Below, in pieces: positions 11,564 to 21,861 of a DNA stretch of 64,000 nucleotides. The stretch is taken from positions 148,201 to 212,200 of the forward strand of contig JAUJYZ010000259.1 of assembly GCA_033675265.1 (NCBI GenBank). Direction: 5' to 3'. Under the pieces are notes generated by a model. The model ran no database searches and had not been told where the DNA came from. It saw only the letters and a list, made by a program, of their open reading frames with translations. The number at the start of each line of letters is the position of its first letter. Position 1 is the stretch's first letter. The position numbers and the translations under genes are program-made. The stretch is from Actinostola sp. cb2023 (lineage: Eukaryota > Cnidaria > Anthozoa > Actiniaria > Actinostolidae).

Positions 11564-12030
11564 TTAACCCATTGACTTGTACACTGGCCGAAACTAGCTG
11601 CAAACATCGATACTGCTTTGAAAAAAATCTAACTTTCTGAATTTTCGCAACATCGATCTCATGACCAGTTATTAGTGACAACTAGATAACTCTTCAAATT
11701 TTAACCTCAAGTAAACTGACTTACAAGTCCGATTTCTGGCCATTAGTTCAATTTGTTTTTCATTGAAATCAAAAATGCGCGTCTTAGACGCAAAATGAAG
11801 GACATTTGACTTGGATTTTCTTCCAAAATACATCATTGCAAAACAAAATGCCACTTTCTCAGCAAACTTCCATCTCTCTTCTTGATATATTCGTGAATTT
11901 TTCCCTCTCTTCCTTAACCGAACAATAGCCATTTCCTTAGGACCACTTTTGCAAACACGTGTTTTCCTTCCGCACGCCCGAATAGGATACCAGGAATATA
12001 TGGAATTTTTCGATAGCAAGCATCCCGCCC
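11564..12030. repeat. Family A element, copy 3 (right end missing)
   Basis: Begins TTAACCCATTGACTTG at 11564 and follows other A copies, with a short deletion near 11790, until about 12030, where similarity stops near CATCCCGCCCTTTG. The right half and right TTAA end are absent. 12031-12144 has no assigned feature. Confidence 0.75.
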
Positions 12031-12144
12031 TTTGTGTAATCCAAAGTATTTGTGAAGGTTTTAAGTAATGATCCACCTAAGAGGTAGGCAGAATAACAAT
12101 AGGCCGATACAGTGTGGTATGTTGGTGAACTTTTCGGTAATCCT

Positions 12145-12711
12145 TTAAAGGGGGACTAGTACGTAAATCGTTCAAACTTTGATTTAGCTGAAACTTCACT
12201 GAAATAATGTCAAAGACCCATGCAATCACTGGCTAATTTTTTTCTCCAAAAATCCAAAGGGAAGTATTACATTTTTATGAAGCTTTAGAGGTGACAGTGA
12301 CGTCACGTACTCAACCCAAACAATCATCACGGTTTCGCTCCATACATTTCTTCATGTTTAATGTCTTGAATTATTTTATTTCTATGAAGCTAAACGTTTG
12401 TGTCAAGGAATTTTCTTACCTTATTTGTACTTAGGATTGATTGTTTGACTAGTTTTCTTCAGTGCAGAGCTGTTATCTGAACAAATCGTTCAGAATTTTT
12501 GATCACAAAATACAAAGAAATGTATGGAGCTGAGTTTGGGTTGAGTAAGTGACATCACTGACACCTCTAAAGATTCATAAAAAATGTATTACTTCCCATT
12601 GGAATTTTTGAGAGAAAAAATAACCAGTGATTGTACGGGTCTTTGAGATTATTTCAGTGAAGTTTCAGCTAAATCAAAGTTTGAACGATTTATGTACTAG
12701 TCCCCCTTTAA
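12145..12711. mobile_element. TTAA element H, MITE with long inverted repeats
   Basis: TTAA at 12145-12148 and 12708-12711, ends AGGGGGACTAGTAC and GTACATAAATCG-type complement CTAGTCCCCCT. About 190 bp of each end pairs imperfectly, including the phrase TTTGATTTAGCTGAAACTTC and its complement. No coding potential. It directly abuts the next TTAA element. Confidence 0.85.
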
Positions 12712-13429
12712 TTAACCCTTGTCCTGCCGTGTACTTTACTGGTTGACTGACTCTCACTGCCAATTATTTACTCAAATTTTTTCTCAAAATTACTCTAAAA
12801 TCAGCAATTGCTGGAATACCCACCAAACTTTTGCTTCTGCTTCGGCTTCTATCGCATTAAAATATTCTACAGCTTATTCTATATCTTCGAGTTCGAAACC
12901 CTCACAATTTTCTCTGATAAAGTAGATATTATTAAAATCATTCCTTGCCATTTTGCTCGAAGCGTATTCAGCCGTATTGCATTACAAAACACTTCTAATC
13001 ATTCGTTTAAAAATCATTTTATTGCACAATATCATTCTTAAAATAAAGTTTATCATCTTTGTTTCAAAGTTTGTAAGTCAAAAAACACATAGGAAAGCTA
13101 ATTCTACGAACAAAATACAATATAAGTTACAAACGTCACACATACCTATCGCAACGGCGGCCATGTTTACTCGGAGCTCGTGGCATTACACCACATTCGA
13201 TCGCCTGTAGCGTATTATTAATCACGTGTACAAATCCGTAAAAATGATTGGCTGGTTCTCTTATGTTTAATCAATGCTTGGGGCAAAGATCACGCAAATT
13301 CCTGCACGTGCGTTCGAGATTTTTACGTTAATATATGTGCATACATTAAAAACGAGTATACTCGTCTTTGGCAGTGAGAAACATGATACCGGAAACGAGA
13401 TAACTCGTCTTTGGCAGGACAAGGGTTAA
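12712..13429. mobile_element. TTAA element I, 718 bp
   Basis: Bounded by TTAA at 12712-12715 and 13426-13429 with inverted ends CCCTTGTCCTGCC / GGCAGGACAAGGG. CCC...GGG ends beside TTAA fit piggyBac-type MITEs. A second inverted pair (CTCACTGCCA and TGGCAGTGAG) lies inside the ends. Short frames inside encode nothing recognised. Confidence 0.85.
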
Positions 13430-14600
13430 ATTAAATCAATGGCTTCTATTGGACGAGAGGCCAAAAAGTGCGAAATTTGAATTTGTTTCATAATTATCAT
13501 GCTCTTTCAAAGTATTTGACCGTATTTTGTTTATTGCTATGGCTTACCAATACCATTTGTTGGAACATACTTGAATATTGCCAAAATCGTATGTGCCAAA
13601 GCTCTGAATAGGAGCAGAATATATATATTCGCGAACTTTGGGGCCGGAACATATCAATTATCGGCAGTGATGCCATTGAAGAAATGTCATATTTATTGTT
13701 TATTTCGTGAATTTCACAAGGTTTTTGAGTTGTAGTTGCTCTGAAAAGCTTCTGAAACATTATCTATTCTCATGATACGCTGCCATGATCCACAACAGAG
13801 CAAAACGACAGGACGCGATAGGAAAAGTATTCTTGAGACAATAAATTAGCGCTTTTATTCAATCTGGTAGCCTGAAATTCTTTCTCCTTTGAACCGGAAG
13901 TGTCACTCACTCACTCGGGGGCAAATTGTAAACTTTTGAGCGGGACTGGGAACTAGACACGAGGCTTCAGATTTCCAAAATGGCTTCCGATTGTGGAATT
14001 TTTCTAAGGAAATCTTGCACTCTTTACTCGTCAGAGTGTTCAGTGTGTGGTCAAAGACGATAATATCTTCAAACTTGATATCGTCACCCCTTCCATTCGT
14101 GAGGAAGCTGTTAGAAAAACGAAGAGATGGCTACGTCGCTACGACTAGTACTGACTCTACTGGTTTCGCTCAAATGTCAACATGCCTAAGACTGATATTC
14201 CGCGCTAACTGAACTGAGACACATGGAAGCCTTGAAAGCTTTTATCAGTTACATGTATACAAACTTGAAGTTAAGCTGTTGCATTGTAAAGAAATCATTA
14301 CAAAATAACCTGGATTTTCAGTTGAAAGCAACGACTACGAAGCTTTAAAACTCAAATCGGCCAAAAACTTGGAGACTCGAGCACAATCAAGATTACATAC
14401 ATGTACATACTAATAATAATGCGGACTTGAAGATGAATTGGACTTGAATTTGCGTTATTGCATTTGTGTATATTGATTTTCATTATTTATTGGTTTTTAT
14501 TATTTTGAAAACAACTCGAAATCAAGCTGATCCCGGAAACCCACAAAATATGCCTCAACCCTCAAATAACTATCAATCTATATTTGTAGTTCAAAGAGGG

Positions 14601-15400
14601 AATTGCGAAATATAAAACATAAGCATTGATCACGAAAGATAACTGCAAAGACATGTGCTGGTTCCATGCTCAAGCAATGAAGCATGCCCTAATGTCTTCT
14701 TCAAGGCGTTCCTCGTCAGTCACATACCGAAAATCCACGAGTTCACCATTGGGTGCCTTTGATTGAATTATCGTAACGAAGTAGTATATACTCGCTAACA
14801 AAACGTTTGTTTTAAGTTATGACCGAATTTCAAAAGATTTCTATTTTCTTTGTAAGTGAATGGTCTGCGACATGTTACAACATATTATTGACAGGTCAAC
14901 AGAGCTTTGATACCGATTGGGAAGAACCGTACACTTCGCCTACGTTTGTTGCCTTTTATAGAACTATCCATAAGACTATTTTGATATGTTACAATCAAAT
15001 ATGTATGTAATTGCATTGTATTTTGGTATACCGCGTATTGCTGACTACGATAGCTCATCCTTGCAATCGTTGTTGTCTCATGTAGAAAGCGACCTTCGAC
15101 CTACAAGATCGAAGCGTCCATCACGTGTGTCCGTGATTTTGTTCGTAGGTCCTTTTTAGCGCATACGATTTTGACTATATTTGGCGTAGAGAGCCTTGTA
15201 TGGCTCGGAATCCAGCCAACGTCAAATTATCATGGTAAAATCGGTTCTACGTCGTATTTTTGTTGATTTTTCGTGTTTTATCCAATAGGAAAGCCGGATT
15301 TAATTGGATAATTGGCAAATTGTTGACAGATCGTTTATTTACTTTTGTATTTCGACTGCCTACCTCTTAGGCAAACTGTTACTTAATTCGTGTGTTGCTG
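14601..15400. other. No feature recognised
   Basis: No supported gene. A short stretch near 15350-15395 (CTGCCTACCTCTTAGG) resembles the complement of 12060-12100, hinting at another dispersed repeat. Confidence 0.35.
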
Positions 15401-15404
15401 TCAA

Positions 15405-15690
15405 TGTGCGTCATTTAAATCTGTGGAGGGGTGTATTTTTTTGAAAAAAATGATGTCAGTCTTTCCCATATGTCATTTTTTTACAAATGTTGTAGATCTT
15501 TATCGCACCTAAGCAAGAAAAAAATGTGGGTCTTCGTTTCGGAGATAAAAATCGTAAATTTGGCCGCCATTTTGAATTCCCAGGGGAGACTGGGTAATAT
15601 AATGAGAGTTCGTTTCTTAAAAAAACGCTGCTTTTTGCGCTTTTCAACATCAACAAGACGCTCAATGAGCGTATAATCGGACATTATGAC
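15405..15690. repeat. Dispersed repeat J, copy 1
   Basis: Contains GGCCGCCATTTTGAATTCCC and GCTGCTTTTTGCGCTTTTC, shared in reverse orientation with 23755-24060 and 38420-38610. The 24060 end of copy 2 contains, on the minus strand, GTTCGAATCC, a match to the core of a pol III B box, so a tRNA-derived SINE origin is possible but not shown. Short frames here are repeat sequence. Confidence 0.65.
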
Positions 15691-15965
15691 AAGTAGATCT
15701 CTATCTTTGCTCACCAACACACACCATTGGTAGAACAAGCCACAGCCATCTCAAAATTAATTGACAGACGAAGAAAAGAGACTTTAGTCGTTCTTCCGTG
15801 ACAATCTCCGATACTTGACCCTGTTTTTTTAATCATACGTCCAATGCACGTTATGACAATGACAGTTGCGTGACGAGAGAGACTATTTGTCGGTGATCAT
15901 AGATAAAGATCTCCAATCAGTACAAGGTACATCTTGAGGTTGCATAGGTCAGATGGTTCTGATAA
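15640..15965. repeat. Dispersed repeat shared with 47090-47990
   Basis: The phrases AAGACGCTCAATGAGCGT (15656), TGACAATGACAGTTGCGTGA (about 15855) and GGTCAGATGGTTCTGATAAC (about 15946) recur in reverse orientation within 47090-47990, partly twice there. Boundaries are approximate. No gene. Confidence 0.5.
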
Positions 15966-16429
15966 CGCCCTTCAAGGCGCGTTTTTTTTTGTTAAATATA
16001 TTTTTAAGCTTACAAAGGCTTCAATAGCACTATTTTCAGTCAATCACGCTTCTTCATTTTTCTTCTGCATATTAAACACAACTGCTGCTCTCTCGATACA
16101 GCACGAGCTTCTACACTGGCAGCACTTCTAGTCGGTAGTCATGGAACAATGAGTTAGGACTTCTATTAACGATGACCCTGGAGCGAACAATACTTCGGAT
16201 TTAGTTTTATATATGCTCGGAAGCTATTTGACATTTGACCCATTTGAGCCATTACTTCATTAGGCATTCGGATATCATCACCCTCGTTTTCAGCCAATCA
16301 AAACCCTGAAACAGACATTCCTGACAGATACAATCACATTCTTCGCATTTAGTGTACAACGGAAAAAAAGAGCGCATTTTCTAACTCGATCACTTCCTGT
16401 GGAAGTGTCCGAGTAAAAAGCCGTTGAAA

Positions 16430-16680
16430 ATCCATTTTAGATATCAAAAAAGGAAAACATGGATACTATTTCGAAAAAAACGTTTTTTGGCCATTTTGAG
16501 TTCCGGTTTTAAGATCGCGCACGATTATGCGCAATAAGACTAATTAAATAAACAACACTAAAATGGCCCATTATTTTTGAGTGATGGCCCCTTTAGAAAA
16601 TTTATGGCCCATTAATGTAGCAATTGATGGGCCATTGGCCCACCACTGTTCTCAGCCTTCCCAATCACTGCATTGCAGCG
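16430..16680. repeat. Dispersed repeat shared with 38240-38410
   Basis: ATGGATACTATTTCG with the following segment, and AATTGATGGGCCATTGGCCC with CCTTCCCAATCACTG, recur inverted at 38240-38410. It lies just outside the E element and has no coding potential. Confidence 0.55.
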
Positions 16681-18002
16681 TGACTATTTGGGCATTACAA
16701 AGTATAGAAGACATTGACGTTGTTTAGATTTCAATTTTGTGTTGTGCGATACTGATAGCATATGGTATTTATCTTCAAACTTCTTGCCTTTTGCCATCAT
16801 TTAACTTCAGTACACAGTGCGTAGCTACAGCACCGCCCAAAAGTCTGTCACGCTTTTTTGGCGATATATCGGTTGCTGCCAAGCGATACTTCAGTTACCG
16901 GCAAACGATATTTCGGTTGACCAAGCGTATCGGTTCACCATGCCATGCCATTTTGTTCGGGTGATTGGTCTGATAAAACATTTCTATATTGATTACTGGA
17001 AAAATGTCAAGCGATCTTTCCTTGAGCTTTCAGCGAAATATCCACACGATCGTTCAAATGTTTGGAGAGATTACGGCGAAACTGTACAACACGTCATTTT
17101 CTCGTTCTTTAAAACAGAAGTATTCATTTGAAAGTTTTTCCCGTTTATTTGAGGTTTTTAAAGCGAAACTAAAAGTCAATCAGACGTTTGCCGTAAACGT
17201 GATGCTTAAGAAACTCGCCATAAACTCTGCGAGAAACCTTTAGGCGACCCAACTACATGACGAGTAAAAATGCTGTAGCCGTATTAGATGCGTGGCCAAA
17301 GCAACAAACTGTTTGTTTATAGGGGGAAAACAAATTACAGTGAAAACCTGATCACTTGGAAATCGCGATCCCTGAACTGCACAAGTCCGTGGCGCTTGTT
17401 TACATTTCTGCCAAATAATTTCTCGCACAATGATTGGTTAACTTTTGATTCTGCAAATTGTAAACTGAGACGATAATCCCATGGGAAAGGCTTGCTGGCA
17501 GGCAAACACGGCCGTACTTGTCAAACTCAGTTATATTACAATATTACAACTGAATCTTCTTTATTCAAGACATGTTTTTAACCCGTTTATAGTTTTAAAC
17601 TACATGTAATCCATTGCCGGCGACGATGGAGTGTTCACTATTGTGCCGGCATGTTATGTTGTCATAGTGAAAATGCTAATTCAGTGCGGCCGTGATTGTC
17701 AAAAATCCCATGGGAACATTGAAATTATCGGCCGTGTTCGTCAAACTTGGTTCTGTTACAATTTTTCAACTAAAACTTCTTTATTCAAGATAAAGAAATG
17801 TTTTTATCCTGTTGATAGTTTCATGGATCGTATAAAGATCCATGATAGTTTGAAGAACGATACAATTTGCCGGGGACGATGGCGTGTTCGCTAATTGTTC
17901 AGGCGCCAGGCAGGCATGTTAGTCTGGTCATTCAGAAACGGAAGCATGTTTACATGACAAAATTGTAATCATTTCCTCTATTTTTCGGACAGTAAACTAA
18001 GG

Positions 18003-18171
18003 CTAGGGTCAAACGTCGAACCTCTCATGTGTCGTACCTAATTGCAATTCGGGTCGACCCAAATAATTAAAATAGAATCTGCCGTACCAAACTGAGTCAG
18101 GCGCCGCTCTTTCATATAACTTAATTCAACAATTAGGTACGGCACATGACAGGTTCGACGTCTGACCCTAG
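18003..18171. mobile_element. 169-bp hairpin MITE nested in element E
   Basis: Ends CTAGGGTCAAACGTCGAACC and the near complement GGTTCGACGTCTGACCCTAG; inverted pairing continues about 42 bp per side through TGTCGTACCTAATTG. The two ends form nearly the whole element. Target duplication not clear. Confidence 0.75.
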
Positions 18172-18239
18172 TCTAACTTAACCAAAAAAAAACTTTCTGA
18201 TTCTTGCATCAAAGAATACTCAGGCGATTTCCTTTAGCC

Positions 18240-18530
18240 GTGAAATACACTGAACGATATTTCCAGTACCGTATTTCAAAATTGGTTTGACTGCCTAGAC
18301 GATATTTCAGTATGACAATATTTCGGTAAGACGATATTTCAGTAAGACGATATTTCGGTTAGGCGATATATCGGTTGCTGCCCAGGCGAAATATCGGTTA
18401 CCGTCAAATGACACATCGCTTAAGCGATATATCAGTTAGGCGATATATCGGTTAGGCGATATCGGCACTTTTGGCGTTATATCGGCAAATGAGGCGATAG
18501 GCGATATATCGTTTCGGTGCGTGACAAACT
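18240..18530. repeat. Subterminal array of a ~15-bp GGCGATATATCGGTT motif (right end of E)
   Basis: Variants of CGATATTTCGGTTAGGCGAT recur at 11-20-bp spacing through about 290 bp; four or five copies face them at 16860-16930. Such subterminal repeats can be transposase binding sites in DNA transposons; that role is inference. Confidence 0.7.
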
Positions 18531-18546
18531 TTTGGGCGGTACTGTA

Positions 18547-19269
18547 TGCAGTTCCGAGATGAGGCAATATGTGAGTTCATTTGAGCAATATTCGAGTTGT
18601 TTTGAGCAATATTTGTTTGTGAAGAAGAGGCCGACTGATGTCTCCTGTTGAAGAAGCCATTCTTCTCGCCCCAATCCATGCGCCCCCAAACAAGGAATGC
18701 CTGTATTGTGACATGTATATTTGAGGTCAAAGAATACGACGACAAAGAACGACCTGCATTTTTAGAGTCTGCTTTCCCGCACGACTAACTAGCAGTTGCA
18801 TAATGCAAAGGAAGTACTGCTGAGCCACACCAACAACACATTAGACATGAAACATGATCATATCATTTAAAGTGTCCTGACAAATAATTATTACACTGAC
18901 AAGCATCCACACTAAAATGATCAAAAACGGAGATGTTTATCTATGAAAACGGTTTAGTGTGGACAGGGCCTTAGTTTATCCGCTAGTCCCTATCTATCTG
19001 TATGATCTTATTACAACACATCATGTCAGTAGCAACACATTCAAACGAAACATTTCAAGCAATAATGTTGTTAGCACCAATATGATGGCACCAAATACTT
19101 TCTAATATGATTACTTCTTTCAACAGGTGTTCAAAATGATAATTTACTTCAAAGTCAGGTATTTAATTTAATAATGGGATTTGTGATAAAATGTTAAAAA
19201 GATCTGGGCAGGCTAGACAATATTTCTGCAGCTTGAGTTTGTAAATCACATACAGATTCTACGCAAATA
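18547..19269. other. No feature recognised
   Basis: AT-rich intergenic-type sequence with no supported gene or repeat boundary. Confidence 0.4.
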
Positions 19270-19943
19270 TTAACCCATTCGCTCCTACACCGGCCGAAAT
19301 CGGCCATGCGCGTGCACGTCCAAATTTCCTACACGGCCGAAACCACCCGTAAAAAAAACCAAGCATAGGTAAAATTCCTCTCCCTCCCTTCCCCGGGCGT
19401 TTTTGATGTTTTTATTGTCATAGCAATAAACACTGATAATTGACCAATCAAATGCCGTCTTTTGCGCATATTTTGACAGCTAAATGAGCAAGCCATGGGG
19501 TTGTAGATTTCTGTCATTTCAGAGCGCGCTCGGCTAGCACGTAAAATGGCAGAACATACAGATTTTGATTTCGATGCAGAATTTGGAGATTCAGGAGATG
19601 AAAACAGTTTTGATGGTTTCTTTTTCTGGGCATAAAAAAATCTAGAAAAACTAACAATTTATTAGTGATGGCCACCGTATGTCTTTTGGCATGTTTTTCT
19701 TTTCGCCTTGTCGAGCTCCCTTTTTTGAACCATTTTGGTTTATGTTTGGCTATTTTTTTTACATGATTTTGGCCTTTGGTTATTCTAGTTTTCAATAAAC
19801 TTTATTTGAAAGTCTTACTCTGCATCTGTATTTACTGCGCATATGGTTTATTTTAGCATGTTTGGAATTCGAATTCGTTTCGGAATAACGCCCAGGGAGA
19901 GGGTACAAGCCGCGCACAAATAGCTCAGGAGCTAATGGGTTAA
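19270..19943. mobile_element. Family A-ended element with a different interior, copy 4
   Basis: TTAA at 19270-19273 and 19940-19943 with family A ends (ACCCATTCGCTCC and GGAGCTAATGGGT), but the 670-bp interior is unlike other copies. On the plus strand an ATG at 19545 opens a 26-codon acidic frame (MAEHTDFDFDAEFGDSGDEN) ending in TAA at 19633, and AATAAA occurs at 19793-19798. This looks like a start codon plus 3' tail of a deleted gene. Acidic N-termini occur in piggyBac-type transposases, but identity is not shown. It could be the closest relative here of the autonomous parent of family A. Confidence 0.6.
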
Positions 19944-19951
19944 GCAATTAT

Positions 19952-20080
19952 TTGATGAGGCCGAGTATGATATGTATAGTTAATCGCATGGGGCCGAGTA
20001 TGATATGTAGAGTTAATCGCATGGGGCCGAGTATGATATGTATAGTTAATCGCATGGGGCCGAGTATGATATGTAATGGT
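19952..20080. repeat. 33-bp tandem repeat, about four copies
   Basis: CATGGGGCCGAGTATGATAT followed by GTATAGTTAATCG recurs every 33 bp. The same unit appears in about three copies at 20515-20612. The unit is a multiple of three, which explains the open frames across it. Confidence 0.85.
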
Positions 20081-20216
20081 AATAGAACTGAGTGGAGTGC
20101 AATTTGGTCTGAAATCATACGAGTGATTACAAAATTGCACGACCGCGTAGCGGGAGTGCAATTTGTTATCACGAGTATGATTTCAGACCAAAATTGCACG
20201 ACACGAAGTTCAATTA
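20081..20216. repeat. Hairpin repeat K, copy 1
   Basis: GTGCAATTTGGTCTGAAATC near 20096 and its complement near 20188 form a hairpin. A related hairpin is at 37523-37650, beside the other Crypton-like relic. No gene. Confidence 0.6.
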
Positions 20217-20218
20217 CC

Positions 20219-20521
20219 TATTAATCATATTCATTTTGAAATCTTTTCAAATACACTCGTTATATTTAGGTGGTAAGTTGCAATAATAAGAATAATTTTG
20301 ATGCCTAAAATACAACTCTTTCATTCTAAATTACAAATTACTTTTTATGAAGAATCGTTTGAATTTAATAAAATTAGAGTTTCTGTGCAAAAATTAAAAA
20401 AAAAAAAAATTGGTGCAATTAATGATCAAAAATAGTGCAATTAATGATTTAATCGCACCATTTTTAGCCAATCAGATTGCAGGATTTACTAGTGATTTCA
20501 AAATGAATATGATTAGTATAG
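20219..20521. mobile_element. MITE with ATTAATCATATTCATTTTGA ends
   Basis: Left end TTAATCATATTCATTTTG and right complement CAAAATGAATATGATTAG define a roughly 300-bp unit including an A-run at 20395 and the phrase TAGCCAATCAGATTGCAGGA. Nearly the same ends and subterminal phrase bound the 36436-37522 element, which contains a Crypton-like coding relic, so this looks like its deleted derivative. The right TTAA is mutated to TTAG. Confidence 0.6.
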
Positions 20522-20612
20522 TTAATTGCATGGGGCCGAGTATGATATGTATAGTTAATCGCATGGGGCCGAGTATGATATGTAGAGTTAATCGCATGGG
20601 GCCGAGTAAAAT
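20515..20612. repeat. 33-bp tandem repeat, second array, about three copies
   Basis: Same CATGGGGCCGAGTATGATAT unit as at 19952-20080, same orientation, on the other side of the 20219-20521 element. The two blocks may be one array split by that insertion. Confidence 0.8.
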
Positions 20613-20629
20613 TAAGCATTAATTTCACG

Positions 20630-20716
20630 AGTGTGTTCAAAGTTTCCCAAATTGCCCGAGTCGTGAAGCGACAAGGGCAATTTGGGAAACTTTGAAAACA
20701 CAAGTGAAATTAATCC
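20630..20716. repeat. Hairpin of about 35-bp arms
   Basis: GTTTCCCAAATTGCCC and its complement GGGCAATTTGGGAAAC pair around GAGTCGTGAAGCGACAA; pairing continues outward imperfectly through CACGAGTGTGTTCAAA. Another small palindromic repeat; no coding role. Confidence 0.65.
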
Positions 20717-20970
20717 TTAATTTTACGAGGAACCATGCGATTACTTGTTTATGACATTGAGGGCAAAATCCAAGCACGCGTTTATCTTGGAAGCCATTCG
20801 ACTGCTAAGCGAAATAATTTATTCACAAATCGACAATTCAAAGTTGTCAAAGTTCAAAAGTCTTGACATAATTATTCACTAATTCAGCGAAGAAAAGACT
20901 TACATGATTGCTAAAATGCATGGAAAATAGCTTACTAGCTGACAAGAGCTAAGTTTAGTCAATGAGAAAG

Positions 20971-21521
20971 TCAATCTGAATCGTAATCCGTCTGAATTAG
21001 TCGCTTGAATCGACGAATTTCTTCCTGTTTTGTTAGACTTTTGGACTTGTTTGGGCGCTTTCCCATTCCTTGTTGTCTCAGTTTTCGAGCTTTTCCCTCT
21101 AGGACTTTTCTCGAATTTTGGAATTCGACGTCTTTCAAGGTGGACTTTCCATAATTCTTTCCTTTTAAACGCCACTCTATTATAAATGCTGCCTCCATAA
21201 CTTTTAGGGAGTCAGGCTCGTACTCATTGCCATTGTCACGGCGTATTTTGTCTTGTCCAGAGCTTCGCACTCGTAGTCTTCCAAGTCTTGCTTTACTTCA
21301 CTTATCAATGCCCACTTGTGAAAAACGCTCAACCAGTAATTTGTGCTCCTTATGGTGTTTTCATTTTCGCCAGAAATTATTAATTCTTGAATTGCATTGT
21401 CATCCACTTCAGGAAAACGGGAGGCCATTGCGAACAAAACACTTCTCGCTTGTACATGTGGAATACTTCTCGTTGCTAGGAAACAGACTGACCAATCGCT
21501 TTCAAGTAATACAGCCCTCAA
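20971..21521 (-). pseudogene. Crypton / KIAA1958 (DUF3504)-like tyrosine-recombinase relative, frameshifted
   Basis: On the minus strand a frame from 21521 to about 21240 contains NENTIRSTNYWLSVFHKWA and DLEDYECEALDK. After a frameshift at about 21250 a second frame (to 20971) carries EYEPDSLKVMEAA, LEGKARKLRQQGMGKRPNKS and SLTKQEE. In this order these match the N-terminal half of the KIAA1958/ZMYM-related family derived from Crypton recombinases. The segment normally between the two parts is missing and the frame ends soon after SLTKQEE, so no catalytic domain remains. No intact parent is in the window; family recalled from conserved motifs only. Confidence 0.7.
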
Positions 21522-21861
21522 TTATAGACCCTGATATTTCAGGGCAGCTAAATACGACGTTACAACTCTTGTTTTCAACTGAATACCAAAGAAAAATAGA
21601 AGAATTCACCAAGCTTTTGGGCCGACTGTTGACAGATTGATGTGTGATTAGTGGGATTTTAATATATTTATTTTTCAGCGCTGATAAAAAGCCCAGAAAT
21701 GATTTTCATATGCCCTTTTAGAGTAGCATTTCTACTTTCAAAAAATCAAAATTTCAAGTAAAATATACTTTTACCGGGAGGGGAAACTTTATTTTGAAAA
21801 ACTGCTCCAAAACAACAATTTTGAGGAGTCAATTTTTAGCGATTCGCTGTGACCTTTACAA

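Larger units (their letters stand above)
9320..14600. repeat. Large diverged inverted duplication (arms ~9320-10050 and ~13990-14600)
   Basis: Segments near 9340-9400 and 9455-9570 match, reversed, segments near 14530-14590 and 14400-14500; 9690-9760 (CAAGGCTTCCATGTGTCTC) matches 14215-14270 reversed, and part of 9840-9920 matches 14060-14140. Identity is clearly lower than in D2, so this is older. The enclosed space holds several later insertions described separately. Boundaries are approximate. Confidence 0.5.
16826..18546. mobile_element. TA-flanked element E with subterminal GGCGATATATCGG arrays
   Basis: Starts CAGCACCGCCCAAAAGTCTG after TA at 16826-16827 and ends with the near complement (CTTTTGGGCGGTACTG) before TA at 18545-18546. 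TA target and CAGT-like ends suggest the Tc1/mariner group (inference). Both subterminal regions carry copies of a roughly 15-bp motif GGCGATATATCGGTT. The middle contains an imperfect direct duplication (about 17480-17660 and 17708-17925, each with TCTTTATTCAAGA and GACGATGG) and a nested MITE. No transposase seen. Confidence 0.75.

Noticed and set aside
19952..20612. 33-bp repeats as a repetitive protein gene
   Set aside because: Open frames follow from a unit length divisible by three; there is no conserved start and the array is split by a MITE.
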